Source: Dendrophyllia cribrosa
Lineage: Eukaryota > Cnidaria > Anthozoa > Scleractinia > Dendrophylliidae
Length of the DNA stretch: 64,000 bases
Reading direction: 5' to 3'
Assembly: GCA_024195265.1 (NCBI GenBank)
Contig: JAJLRJ010000010.1
Span: forward strand, 17,128,259-17,192,258
The translations under genes and the position numbers were made by a program. Numbering within the stretch: position 1 is the stretch's first letter; every line of letters begins with the position of its first letter. Under the pieces are notes generated by a model. It was given only the letters and a program-made list of their open reading frames with translations, searched no databases and was not told where the DNA came from. Shown piece after piece: positions 55,012 to 64,000 of this stretch.

Positions 55012-56022
55012 CCCATTGACACTTGAACCGCCCGTAACCGCCCGTACAAGACTCCACTGCTTTAAAAAATTGTAACTTTCTCAATCGTGCGAACATTGCC
55101 TTAACTAGCAGTTGTGAGCATTGACTAGAAAGTCTTTCAAATTGAGATACCCAATAAACACAAAAAAGTCAGCGATTTTTGCAGAATATCAGCGTTTGAA
55201 TTTGGACAATAACAAAAATGACCGTTTTTAACGTCATAGAAAAACAACAAAAATCACGTTTTTGCCTTTAGTTTTTTTTATTCAAATCATCATGGCAAAC
55301 CCAAAAGTCAACATTCACAGCAAAATTCAGTCCTAGTCCTAGCTTAGCAGTGAATTTTTTTGCTCTTATTCGTTGCTCGGGCCGAGCTCTAGCCTCTCGT
55401 TCTAATGCATACTGACCTTGCCTCGATTTTCAATATCACCACCGCACTGCATGCTGGGAAAAAGCCAAAAATTTGGACAGCGTTCGATTCTTTCCGCACA
55501 CATTTCATATTTATACTAAGTCCACAGCCACTCCGACCCACCGCCGAAATTTCGCGCTTGTTGTATTCTCCTGTGGTCGCAACTTCCAAAATATGCCGCG
55601 GTAGGTCGAGAAATTCATCCAGAGTCGAGCCCCAAAGCCACTTCGTTTCCAGGCGGCCATTTTTCCAGTTCAACGAGCAACGAGCCAAATTCGTAAACGA
55701 AGTACAACACCTAACTCGCTTCATTGAGAAGTGGACTCTGAACTACCTCCAAGCTTAATGATGCTCACCAGGCAGCTACTAAAGATGAAAAATGGCTGTG
55801 AACTTACCAAAAATCGTAGATAATTCATATTGGACCCTTTGTTGCAAATCAACCAAGCAAAATGAGATCGTCACAATGACGTTTCCAGTAAACTCGAGCC
55901 TTCAGTGTTTTAGAACAGCAGCACTTTCAATGGTAACTCCAAATATGAAGTCACGAAATCCTATGGGGCGTGTGTATGCAGAAAATCACTCAAAAACGTA
56001 AAAATCCTCAGGTGTGAATGGG
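55012..56022. mobile_element. TTAA element 7: 1.0-kb MITE-like element
   Basis: TTAA at 55008-55011 and 56023-56026. Short termini CCCATTGACAC and GTGTGAATGGG. Overlapping open frames on both strands at 55389-55758 are not convincing genes. Confidence 0.7.
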
Positions 56023-56086
56023 TTAAATATAATTTGCTTCAAAAATCTAATTAAACCAAGATTTTACCTAAGCAAAAAAAGAAATA

Positions 56087-56640
56087 GAAGTTCATAAAGA
56101 CTTCTGATATAACTTAACTTATAATAAAGTTTTTCCGAATTGCAAAAAAAAGAAATAGAAGTTCCAAAGGGTCTAGATAATAGCAAGCAAGTAATAATTT
56201 TCAAAGCAACGACAATCCTTTGTCATCTTCAGTTTGAAATTTTAAGTTACAAAGTTGAATTTATACTAAGTAAATAAAAATGCTAATGAGAGAAAACACC
56301 TTTAACAACTAAATGAAAGAATGTGTGACAATGCGTGGTTATAATATGGGAACAAGCTTCTTTGAACCAACAGTTGTATCATGTTAATATAAAACTTTCT
56401 TTATAATCACGCATTGTCAACATTCTTTCATTTATTTGTTAAAGGTGTTTTCTCTCATTAGCATTTTCATTTACTTAGTATAAATTCAACTATGTAACTT
56501 AAAATTTCAAACTGAAGATGACAAAGGATTGTCGAAACATGTGTTTTAAAATCAAAACAGTTGTCGTTGCTTTGAAAAATAGAAGTTCATAAAGACTTCT
56601 GATATAACTTTCATAAAGTTTTTTCCGAATTGTGTTTGCA
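56087..56640. mobile_element. inverted-repeat element with hammerhead-like motif, flanked by a ~60-bp duplication
   Basis: Arms about 56200-56340 and 56395-56580 (shared CATTCTTTCATTT, GGTGTTTTCTCTCATTAGCA and inverses). Outside them AATAGAAGTTCATAAAGACT...CCGAATTG occurs at 56087-56145 and again at 56579-56632. The right arm retains CTGAAGA...GAAAC at 56512-56541; the left arm lost the GAAAC part. Confidence 0.6.
56512..56541 (+). ncRNA. hammerhead-like motif
   Basis: CTGAAGA + T + GACA-(AAGGAT)-TGTC + GAAACATG. Good 4-bp helix II; the cleavage triplet is changed. Confidence 0.4.
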
Positions 56641-56936
56641 ATGGTCTTAGTAATGACGCATGTTTGTTGTCAGTTTTTAATGCTTCAGTGGTTGATTGAC
56701 GACTGGAGGTGAGAATGGCCAGGCCAGGCTCCATGTTGACTGAATGATTGAAGTTTGAAATTGTGGCTGTGGCTTGGTAATTGCCATTAGTATGCTCATG
56801 TTATGAGGAAATCCCGATAAACAGTTTTTGGAGCCGCTATCGAAAAATCTTCTATAGATTTTTTCTAAACCTCGGGAATTTGTAATTTGGGTCAAGGCCT
56901 TGCGTATCGTATTTTGGGTGCTCTTGCGTGGGTATC

Positions 56937-57085
56937 AACTGTCTGTTGGTGTTCCAAAAATCATTTTCTTTCCATGTTTACCCCCGCCTTAATAGCATAA
57001 ATACAACGATTATATGAGCGTCTTGCCGGGACAAACGTTTTTGTCCACATAAAGGTAATGATTTTTGGAACACTAACAGGCAGTT
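56937..57085. mobile_element. about 150-bp MITE
   Basis: AACTGTCTGTTGGTGTTCC at the left, inverse GGAACACTAACAGGCAGTT at the right. It is followed by a second palindromic segment rich in GACTCCGATTCC (57090-57285). Confidence 0.7.
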
Positions 57086-57089
57086 AAAA

Positions 57090-57290
57090 CAGACGGAATC
57101 GGAAGAAGATTACGGAGTCATAAGCGGAATCGGAAGAAAATGAAACCGTTCTGATTCTTCCGACTCCGATTCCATTGAGCTTATGACTCCGCTGAGGACT
57201 CCGATTTTCGATTTTCACTAGGTCGGAAACGCTATTACGACTACGACTCCGACTCCGACTGCGTCGCCAGTGAAAACCAGCCTAAACCAC
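57090..57290. repeat. palindromic ACTCCGATTCC repeat
   Basis: CGGAATCGGAAGAAGAT and GGAGTCATAAGC match inverted copies (GATTCTTCCGACTCCG, GCTTATGACTCC) further right. A related GACTCCAACTCCGACTCCG stretch lies at 54955. Confidence 0.6.
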
Positions 57291-57726
57291 GTTTTGTGAC
57301 TGAAAGACGCCTCAATTTGCATTTCACACCCAAAAGGTGTGAAATGGGGGAGGAGCTAAGCCTTTTATACCGGAACTTCGTGTTTAACTGCAAAGAGGGA
57401 AAAATCGTTTTTGAGCGCTCCGTTTTTGAGCCTAAAAAACTCTATCCAGCCACCTTAAAACTATCTATATAATTTCTCGCTGAATCTTTTTGTTTATTTT
57501 TCCCTGAAAATATAATGTAAAAATACAAACAAAGAATTGAAAACTTTACTTGAAAACATTTTTATTGCCTCATTATAGTAATAAAACATACATCAGTTAG
57601 GGAAGTTAGAGGAACGAGCCAACTGAATTAGTCAAGTGCATATTCCTTTCTCTTCTTTTTTTTCGAAATGTCAGTTATTTTATAATTTTTAATCAAAAGA
57701 GATTTGCTAAAGCGAAGGCATGCAAA
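57291..57726. other. intergenic
   Basis: No gene. CAGCCACCTTAA at 57445-57456 resembles a single end of a TTAA element but no partner was found. Confidence 0.4.
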
Positions 57727-57748
57727 AATTAAAGAAAAATTTATTGCT

Positions 57749-57782
57749 CGACGTTTCGGTGTCGTCATGACGCCATTATCAA
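57749..57782 (-). ncRNA. hammerhead-like motif, left arm of second PLE
   Basis: Minus strand: TTGATAA + T + GGCGTC...GACACC + GAAACGTCGAG. The helix pairs at five of six positions. Confidence 0.45.
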
Positions 57783-57989
57783 GAGTAAAGAAAATAATTA
57801 TAACAAAGCGAATATTTAAGTAGGCTAGAGCTAAAATTTACATACTAAATAGATGGCTAAACAAACACTTTAGCGCGAATTGAGTCAGTTTGCACATTCA
57901 GTTCTGGTTTGTAGGTCGGAAGCTCAATGAAGATCTCAAGGTGCAAGAAGCTAAGCCCTCTATTGTCAACAACCAATGCGTAGTATAAG

Positions 57990-58226
57990 TTTAAATGTTA
58001 CCTGTGCGATGCAGGATATGTGGGCTATACGAGTGGGTACCTGCACGAGCGCGTGGACGGTCACAAAAGAAAGTTGTCCTCCATTTACAACCACTACCAG
58101 CAAGAACACAATGGTCGGATACCACAGCGTTTTTTAGAACAGTTTCACGTGCTTGCTAAATGTACTAGCAAATTCGATTGCCTCAAACCAGAACTGAACG
58201 TGCAAACTGACTCAATTCGCGCTTAA
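57990..58226 (+). pseudogene. PLE C-terminal GIY-YIG fragment
   Basis: Reading from about 57990: C-Y-L-C-D-A-G-Y-V-G-Y-T-S-G-Y-L-H-E-R-V-D-G-H-K, then F-x-V-L-A-K-C and a TAA. The C-x2-C followed by GYVGYT and HERVxGHK matches PLE GIY-YIG nucleases of a different family from 21-24 kb. The reverse transcriptase part is missing. Confidence 0.7.
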
Positions 58227-58286
58227 GTGTTTGTTTAGCCATTTATTGCCTACTTAAATATTCGCTTTGTTATATTTTCTTTACTC

Positions 58287-58320
58287 CTGATGATCGCGTC
58301 ATGACGACACCGAAACGTCG
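58287..58320 (+). ncRNA. hammerhead-like motif, right arm of second PLE
   Basis: CTGATGA (canonical core), then a stem region ending GACACC, GAAACGTCG. The 5' side of the stem has diverged. Confidence 0.45.
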
Positions 58321-58519
58321 AGCAATAAATCTTTAATTTTTTTATAACTTTTTTTATTTTATTTTTAAGCTTTAGTAGTTATAGTTGACTTCTCAAAGAA
58401 AACTCTGTACAGGAATCCTGTTTTCACGTTTTTGTGACATCATTATCGTCATTATGCCACAGCAGCACAGCACAGCAGTAGCATCTTTAAGTTCCAATGT
58501 AACTTTAATAGACTTCCAT

Positions 58520-58660
58520 GGATATGTTGTGGTGCAGTTTTGTCCTTGGTGCAAATTTTATTTTCCTTTGTTTTGGGGTATGGTAATGTATGATGATGAG
58601 TTTTAAACAAAGGAAAATAAAATTTGCACCAAGGATAAAATTGCGCCACAACAGATACAT
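58520..58660. repeat. hairpin repeat
   Basis: TTGTGGTGCAGTTTTGTCC and TTGCACCAAGGATAAAATTG-type arms: 58525-58572 faces 58605-58655, sharing AAATTTTATTTTCCTTTG. Confidence 0.75.
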
Positions 58661-59397
58661 TTAGTCAAGACAACCTCACTAACATTCATGAACTCATTGC
58701 CAGTAGAAGACACTGGACAATCATATTAACCAGCCATTCACGGCGAACGTTTGTACTCTTTAGCTTACTGTATTCTATTTTCTTTTACCGTGTATTGTAT
58801 TTCACATTATACTATTTTTTAGTGTTAGTATCATTTATTAGTCATTTAATGTCTTAATAGTCTTTAGGAGGACGCGCCTGTAAATCACTTAAGAGTTTAA
58901 AAGTTGTCATCATCGGTAAAGATTATTATTAAAAAAAATAATAAAATATATATTAAATGCTTTTCATTAAAAAAATAGCAACCGAAACTTTTACATGCAA
59001 ATGTTTCATCTTTATACCGTTAATTTTGCAAAATAAACTTTAACGACATTATCACTCTAAAATAATGCCATTAGATTGATGAAAACATCGAAACGTTGTT
59101 CGATTTTATCGCCAATCTTTATTTTAAAATTTTGCACGTTGAATTAATTAAAATTTATTGATTGAGCGACCATTCTTTCTGAGAATGACACTACAACTAA
59201 CATATATATATAACACATATAACACCGTTCTACTACATGTAAAACTATACTATGGATCCGCGCAATGCAATACTCTGATCTAGTATAACATCGATCGAAG
59301 CAAATCATGGTTTTAGTCTTTCTCTACATTTTATAGTTTTGTATTACTGTTTTCGATTACTCCATTTCTTACGTTAATAGTCATTCAATATGTCAGT
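58661..59397. other. 3' flank of RTK2, with a hammerhead-like motif at 59076-59099
   Basis: A+T-rich intergenic sequence. TTGATGAAAACATCGAAACG at 59076 repeats the CTGATGA-stem-GAAAC pattern in minimal form. Confidence 0.4.
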
Positions 59398-59454
59398 CTA
59401 GCAACTTGTTGGTAGCACGTTTTCATAGAAGAGCTCATCCAGATTGACGTATTC
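59398..59454 (-). CDS. RTK2 last exon: tail
   Basis: Acceptor CTTGTTCAG. Encodes E-Y-V-N-L-D-E-L-F-Y-E-N-V-L-P-T-S-C and TAG. The paired Tyr-x-Asn motifs are conserved with RTK1. If the previous exon instead read through its donor it would end at once with V-stop; conservation favours splicing. Confidence 0.85.
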   Translation of the reverse strand, partial: EYVNLDELFYENVLPTSC

Positions 59455-60775
59455 CTGAACAAGAAGAAATACACTTTGTTATAATGCAGGTATGTAGTTT
59501 ATACAACATTATGATGATTATAATGAATATCAACAAACCAACCATTCTTACGATACGTACGAACCATATAAATATTGTTGCTATCGTTTTTCAGAAAGGA
59601 CTCTATTAAAGCGGAGCTCTCGCGGGCCGAAGGCCCGCTGCGGAGCCCCATACTCATAGAACCTATGCCCGTTATTTTTCATGATCATGGCTAGTGGAAT
59701 GTTTCGCGGGCGCGCGTCCGTAACATGTGTGTTCGTCCGGGCGTCCGAGTGTTGGGCAGGACTAGCTCGCGGGCGCGTATGACGTCGCAAAACATGCGCG
59801 TATGACGTCACGCAACATCCGGGATCTTAGCAATTTTGAAACCAAAGCGAGGCCGAATGTCACGCCAGCTCGGTAAACACTTTCATTGATGTTTTACTGT
59901 TTTTACTAAGCGGAGAAAACCGTTTAAATTGAAGTCGTTATTTTCCTGCATTTTTTTGCGGTTTGCTACTCAAGACAGGGATACTAATTGAGGGATACTC
60001 AGAAGCCGCTATAGTGGAAAAAGAAGAGCTGTTAGGGAATAAATCTTGCTTCCAGGAACTTCATACGTTTTAATCAATGCGGGAGCAATGCTTGTCACTT
60101 CGGATTTCAGAACTGAAGAAGCGGAGATGTAAATAATTTCTTAAAGGTAAAACAAATTACATTTTTCGATGGGAATTTATGTTGATATCAATCTGTGATT
60201 GACGTTTTCTTCGTGTTCTTGTTAGTTTTGGAGAGTTGTTTATAAAACGTACTCAAATTCATTTGTTTCATGATTTCTTTCATTGAATACTACAGCTAGG
60301 CCTCGATGTGCTATAAATGGTTTGCGTTTTGCTTTTAAACATAAACTTATGAAGATTTGAATAAAAATTTTCGTAAGAAGATTGTGCTGTCGATTTTTAT
60401 GTGTTTGTTCATTCATTCATTACATAGGTTGAAAAGCGATTTTATGTGAACAAAACAAGACTTGGATTTTATAGTTCTAACTTCACTCGCGTGGCCTTAT
60501 ACAAATATGTTTGTGTATTATTTGCAATTTTGATTTCCAAATCAGGTTCTCGGGCAATTTTTGATAAGAAAAGTAGTCGTATTAGTTATTCTAGACGGAG
60601 AAAAAATTGTTTTTGTGAACTTTTGTACGGTCTAAATGTGCTGTGCAGACGCTCGCGTAATTCTGTTTTTGAGAATTGCTAAAATTGAAAAATAGCCCGG
60701 TCGTCAATCTTAATTCTTGTGTTTCCGACCTTTCTGTTCAGAGAGCGACGCTGTTAGGCTCAGCCTTTCTATATA

Positions 60776-60836
<61 letters not shown>

Positions 60837-63809
60837 CTTCATTATTACTTTATTATATTGTTAAAGTAGGTACCTATAGCAAGGTTTTCAGTGATACATT
60901 TATTTAGCAGCGATTGGTATCCAATGTATTAAGTAATGATGCGCATATGAAGGAAGTGCTAACGAAAATGTACGATGGAATGTCAACTTTTTTCATTGTT
61001 ACAACTAGTGATCTTATTGGCCTAGACTCAAAGACCGCTAAAAAGGTAACATTCAAGGAGCATTTTGCTTGATTTTTTAAAGGTTTCAAGTAATTTGAGA
61101 CCTAATGGCACAACATGCAATTTTTAAAATAATTTGTATTTGGGGAACTTCATTAAAGAAGCAAAATTATCAGTTATTGTCTTCTGCTATTCTGATTGGT
61201 TAAGCACAAACATTTCCTAAAATTTATTTAACGCTAATGGATTTTCTTTATTTTTATTCTGAAATATAATTATAAACCATCAGCTCCTCCCCTATTCTTG
61301 AAATGAAAGACATTCTATGTGAGAAAGAGCCAATGCCGCAGAACAATGAAGTATACCGTGGTTCTTATGTGGAGCATTACTTAATATAATGACTCTGCAC
61401 AATTTAGTTGCACCAACAATTTATCTCTAACCGCCAGCGTTTAAACGCGAAGCAAAAGGGGAGTTCCTGCAGTCCTAAAATGCTAAAGATGAAAATGAAA
61501 ATGGTTTATCTAAAATGCTAGTTTGCTGTATGTGAAGTCCAAAGCCTTGCATTTTTATCCTTATCTTAAAGCGGATAAAATCTTTAACAAAAATGCGCTG
61601 ATAAGTTGTTTGATTCATCAATAGACAGATTGCAATTGGCTGGTTGGTTTGTTGTTTGGTTGGTTCGTTGGTTCGTTGGTTCGTTGTAAAAATATTTGTT
61701 CTTTAAACCTGTTCTTCTTCCTCCATCAGCTTTTGCAGCGTTGAGCGTAGGTATCCAAAGCTTGGTCTGTAAGATGGATCGTTTTTCCAGCAGTCCATCA
61801 TGATATCGTACCTGTTTTTAACGAATGGTTCATTTATTTAAAGAGTCATAATTTCATGAAGTTTTTAGTTTGTATTTTTCAATACAAAATTTTCTATCAA
61901 AGAAATGCCTAGTGCATAATGCACGTCGAATTTGAGCTATTTTAACTAGTTTTTCTACCTTTCGCTTTACTCGGAACGTTATTGGAAGACTCGTATATAC
62001 GCTAACCTTATTACCGTAGATCAAAAAAGTCAAAATACAAGGCTAGTATAACAAAAATTAAAGGCAGATTCAATGGTCAATATTTCAACTAGTAGAACTA
62101 GTTTCTACAGGGTCAGTGCAGCAGTGAAAAATATACAGCGGCTTTCTGGCTTATGCTTGCCAATAGTGGCTTGATTTTGTTCTGATTGCAATATGTCAGG
62201 ACTAGAAAACATCTACTAAATCCATACTTTTAAATATTAAAACCCCGGTATCTCGTATTTCTACAATTTCATCGAACCTACAGAATTTCCTCTTGATTGT
62301 GATCAATGATGACATTATAAGTACCATTACAATAATAACACTATATGGAAAAAAAGGAAAACGGATATACTTACAGTTTCGGACTGATAAATTTAGGGCG
62401 TGACATGCGGTAACCGTTCTTTAACAAGGCAGGGATATCTCTCATGTACACCCCAGGGAAAGGGTCACCACCTGCAACAAAGCACAGTACTTCAACTCCA
62501 CTACACTGTAAAATTTTTCGATTGATGTAAGGTCTTGCAAAAAGTGCAAAATATCTCCGTTACAGATGTTGAGACTTTTCGATGTTCGGATGCTTCATTT
62601 GTTCAGAAAAGTGAAAAGGGAAAAATGCATCATAGATACACAACAGGTTTTGCTTAGTTGGAAGGCGGGAAAGGGAAGCGATCGCTTATTCAACTCCAAG
62701 CCTCTCTTGTGTTATGAATTTAGTATACAGAAGGTCGTACAGTACTCAGATCCACGTCGCGTGTAAAAGCCCATGCGGCAAACCAACTGCAACCTATATA
62801 TCTTGTAAAAACCCCATGACCAGAACGAATGTTTTTAGAGCCATCTTAATTCAACACGCAGAAGTTTCTGAAGGAATTGGAAAAAAATGGAGGACTGACT
62901 CAGTGCATGGTAACTACGCAGGAGCCAGTACATATTCCACCAGTTATTACGCTGCTTATTAATTATCGACAAGTGAGTGCAATACAGACGCTTTTAAGTG
63001 TGAACTCGGACGGCGAAAAGGTCTGAGGCGAGTTGGAATACGGCAAGAGGCCATGGGGCTGGAAATCAAAAGATATACTGCCGTAACAGGCTCACAACTC
63101 CCTACGCAAACTTTGCAATAAATGCTGACTGTCTTGGAGCTTGATCACGGGAAATCCAGTACTGACTTATTCGCTTTAACTTACCTACAGTAAAGATTTC
63201 GTATAAAACCACACCATAGCTCCACCTAAGCAGAAGAAAACAAACGATTTGAAACTTATTGTTTTCATTATTACTCGTAGTAGGTGCAACTAGTGGAGAA
63301 TACAAGTGGCCCTAGTTTTGAAGAAAACTTGTCCAAAGAAACGACAACGTAAAACTGGACGAGTAGCCAGGATTTAACGTATCTAAAGCTTGGACGTTCT
63401 CTGGTTAATGTTTGACCCTTTTGTGATATTCTTGATGTTCTTGATTTTCCGACTTTTCCGGCTTTTTTTCGACTTAGAAAGCATCTGCCAGTTTCTTTGA
63501 TGTAGTTTCTATAGCAGCCAGCACAAGAAATATTGTAAACGATGTTTTATGTTGGTTTGAAAATCAATAGGAAGCTTAAATTTGTCGAAAGAAAATGGTT
63601 TAAGTAGGGTTCTGTTTTTGAACATAGGGCCGTTCTGTTCTTGTATAAGTGAGTTGTTGCCAGTTCCCCTTAGTTGATAGTATTCAGTTTATCTCTGGTA
63701 ACTTCTCGCGAAAACGGGAAACGGCTACTACTTACACATCACTGGCCGTTGTGTACGCACCGCTGCCAAACAAGGCTTCTGGTGCTGTCCACTTGATTGG
63801 AAGACGTCC
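59398..63809 (-). CDS. receptor tyrosine kinase 2, C-terminal kinase exons (5' part beyond window)
   Basis: Tandem paralogue of RTK1 in the same orientation. Exons in the window, 5' to 3': 63736-63809 (74 nt), 63185-63225 (41), 62375-62471 (97), 61709-61811 (103), 59398-59454 (57, stop TAG). All splice sites are GT-AG and phases match RTK1. They encode the P-I-K-W...A-P-E-A substrate loop, W-S-Y-G-V-V-L-Y-E, G-G-D-P-F-P-G, M-M-D-C-W...Y-R-P-S-F and a tail with YVNL and YENV. The catalytic-loop and earlier exons lie outside, so activity cannot be judged. Clearly a receptor-type tyrosine kinase end by homology to RTK1. Confidence 0.88.
59610..60765 (-). mobile_element. repeat family R1, copy 4, in RTK2 last intron
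   Basis: Full-length minus-strand copy: ends GCTCCGCT complement at 59610 and GGCTGAGCC complement at 60765, next to a long TA microsatellite, repeating the family's TA-rich junction. Confidence 0.85.
60768..60833 (+). repeat. (TA)n microsatellite
   Basis: About 33 TA units with one GTG interruption. Directly adjoins the start of R1 copy 4. Confidence 0.95.
60840..61708 (-). other. RTK2 last intron, part near exon 61709-61811
   Basis: A+T-rich; GGTTGGTTCGTTGGTTCG-type simple repeat at 61640-61686. No gene. Confidence 0.6.
61709..61811 (-). CDS. RTK2 exon: kinase C-lobe end
   Basis: 103 nt, acceptor AAAACAG, donor GTTTAA. Encodes Y-D-I-M-M-D-C-W-K-N-D-P-S-Y-R-P-S-F and an acidic E-E-E-E-Q end. 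Confidence 0.9.
61812..62374 (-). other. RTK2 intron
   Basis: 563 bp, nothing recognised. Confidence 0.6.
62375..62471 (-). CDS. RTK2 exon: kinase subdomain IX-X
   Basis: 97 nt, acceptor GTTGCAG, donor GTAAGT. Encodes G-D-P-F-P-G-V-Y and L-L-K-N-G-Y-R-M-S-R-P. Confidence 0.9.
62472..63184 (-). other. RTK2 intron
   Basis: 713 bp; short open frames (62566-62962 plus) are not supported as genes. Confidence 0.55.
63185..63225 (-). CDS. RTK2 exon: 41-nt kinase micro-exon
   Basis: Acceptor CTTAG, donor GTAAGT. Encodes W-S-Y-G-V-V-L-Y-E-I-F-T-V. Confidence 0.9.
63226..63735 (-). other. RTK2 intron
   Basis: 510 bp from GTAAGT to CTTAG; no element recognised. Confidence 0.6.
63736..63809 (-). CDS. 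RTK2 exon: kinase P+1 loop
   Basis: 74 nt, acceptor CTTCAG, donor GTAAGT. Encodes G-R-L-P-I-K-W-T-A-P-E-A-L-F and T-T-A-S-D-V. Confidence 0.92.
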
Positions 63810-64000
63810 CTGAAGCAAGAAAGCTCTATTAGAAGCATCTGAAAACTGTAGATGTAGTTCTCCGGACATGTGAGAACTATGATTTTTTATGATTTTGCGG
63901 AAATCAAAAAACACAAATAATCACATCAGCAGCCCAGTTTCAGGTTGGAAAAGAACTTTTCAAAATAAAGTTTTTCTTCCCTCGTTTTTGCCCCTTGTCG
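63810..64000 (-). other. RTK2 intron running out of window
   Basis: No further kinase exon is visible before the window ends. Confidence 0.55.

Larger units (their letters stand above)
57727..58345. mobile_element. head-to-head remnant of a second PLE family
   Basis: Inverted arms 57733-57915 and about 58187-58345 share TTTATTGCTCGACGTTTCGG and TAGCGCGAATTGAGTCAGTT-type sequence. A plus-strand frame between them encodes the end of a GIY-YIG domain. Hammerhead-like motifs lie in both arms. Confidence 0.75.

Noticed and set aside
60676..60864. Open frame with a Tyr-Ile repeat
   Set aside because: Translation of the TA microsatellite.
1..64000. tRNA or rRNA genes
   Set aside because: Scanning for the T-loop GGTTCGAATCC-type signature and for rRNA-like conserved blocks gave nothing convincing.

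Overview
This window looks like nuclear DNA of an animal, most probably an anthozoan cnidarian (coral or sea anemone). It is A+T-rich, has short exons with GT-AG introns, carries tandem receptor tyrosine kinase (RTK) genes with Ig and FN3 ectodomains, and is packed with inverted-repeat DNA transposons and Penelope-like retroelements. The taxon is inferred from gene and repeat content; nothing in the window names the species.

Host genes. (1) Positions 1-4321, plus strand: the 3' part of an Ig-superfamily membrane receptor with a short cytoplasmic tail and no kinase. (2) Positions 36802-12502, minus strand: a complete RTK that I could assemble from 18 exons with every splice phase consistent (1046 codons plus stop). 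It has a signal peptide, four Ig-like domains, two FN3 domains, a transmembrane helix, an intact kinase domain and a tail with two Tyr-x-Asn motifs. (3) Positions 63809-59398, minus strand: the last five exons of a tandem RTK paralogue, with kinase exon lengths of 74, 41, 97 and 103 nt identical to RTK1. Positions 36.8-59.4 kb lie between the two RTKs and hold two tentative small genes: a CCHC zinc-knuckle gene (about 38.6-40.95 kb) and a basic 23-residue-repeat ORF (48.26-48.59 kb).

Mobile DNA. Seven inverted-repeat elements are flanked by TTAA (4468-9415, 10657-11070, 14191-14908, 19112-25213, 45335-45990, 47425-48219, 55012-56022). The fourth carries a broken Mutator/Kolobok-like transposase gene. 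Inside that element sits a nearly perfect head-to-head palindrome of a Penelope-like element (PLE) encoding reverse transcriptase and a GIY-YIG nuclease, with a 15-bp target-site duplication. A 237-bp hairpin made only of the ends of the same PLE lies at 36180-36416 with its own 14-bp duplication, and a third, 201-bp hairpin at 20511-20711 has a 13-bp duplication. Hammerhead-ribozyme-like motifs recur in these and in four other places. Other elements are a pogo-like foldback (15005-16648), two Mutator-like foldbacks with a 17-bp minisatellite in their arms (33381-34595 and 39293-40386, the first splitting a LINE reverse transcriptase), a multi-copy family with hairpin ends, and several MITEs.

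How it fits together. The region is a tandem Ig/RTK receptor cluster whose introns and intergenic DNA have grown by nested transposon insertion. RTK1 intron 10 is about 6.7 kb, of which 6.1 kb is one composite transposon, yet all RTK1 exons remain intact. I saw no rRNA, tRNA or CRISPR array.
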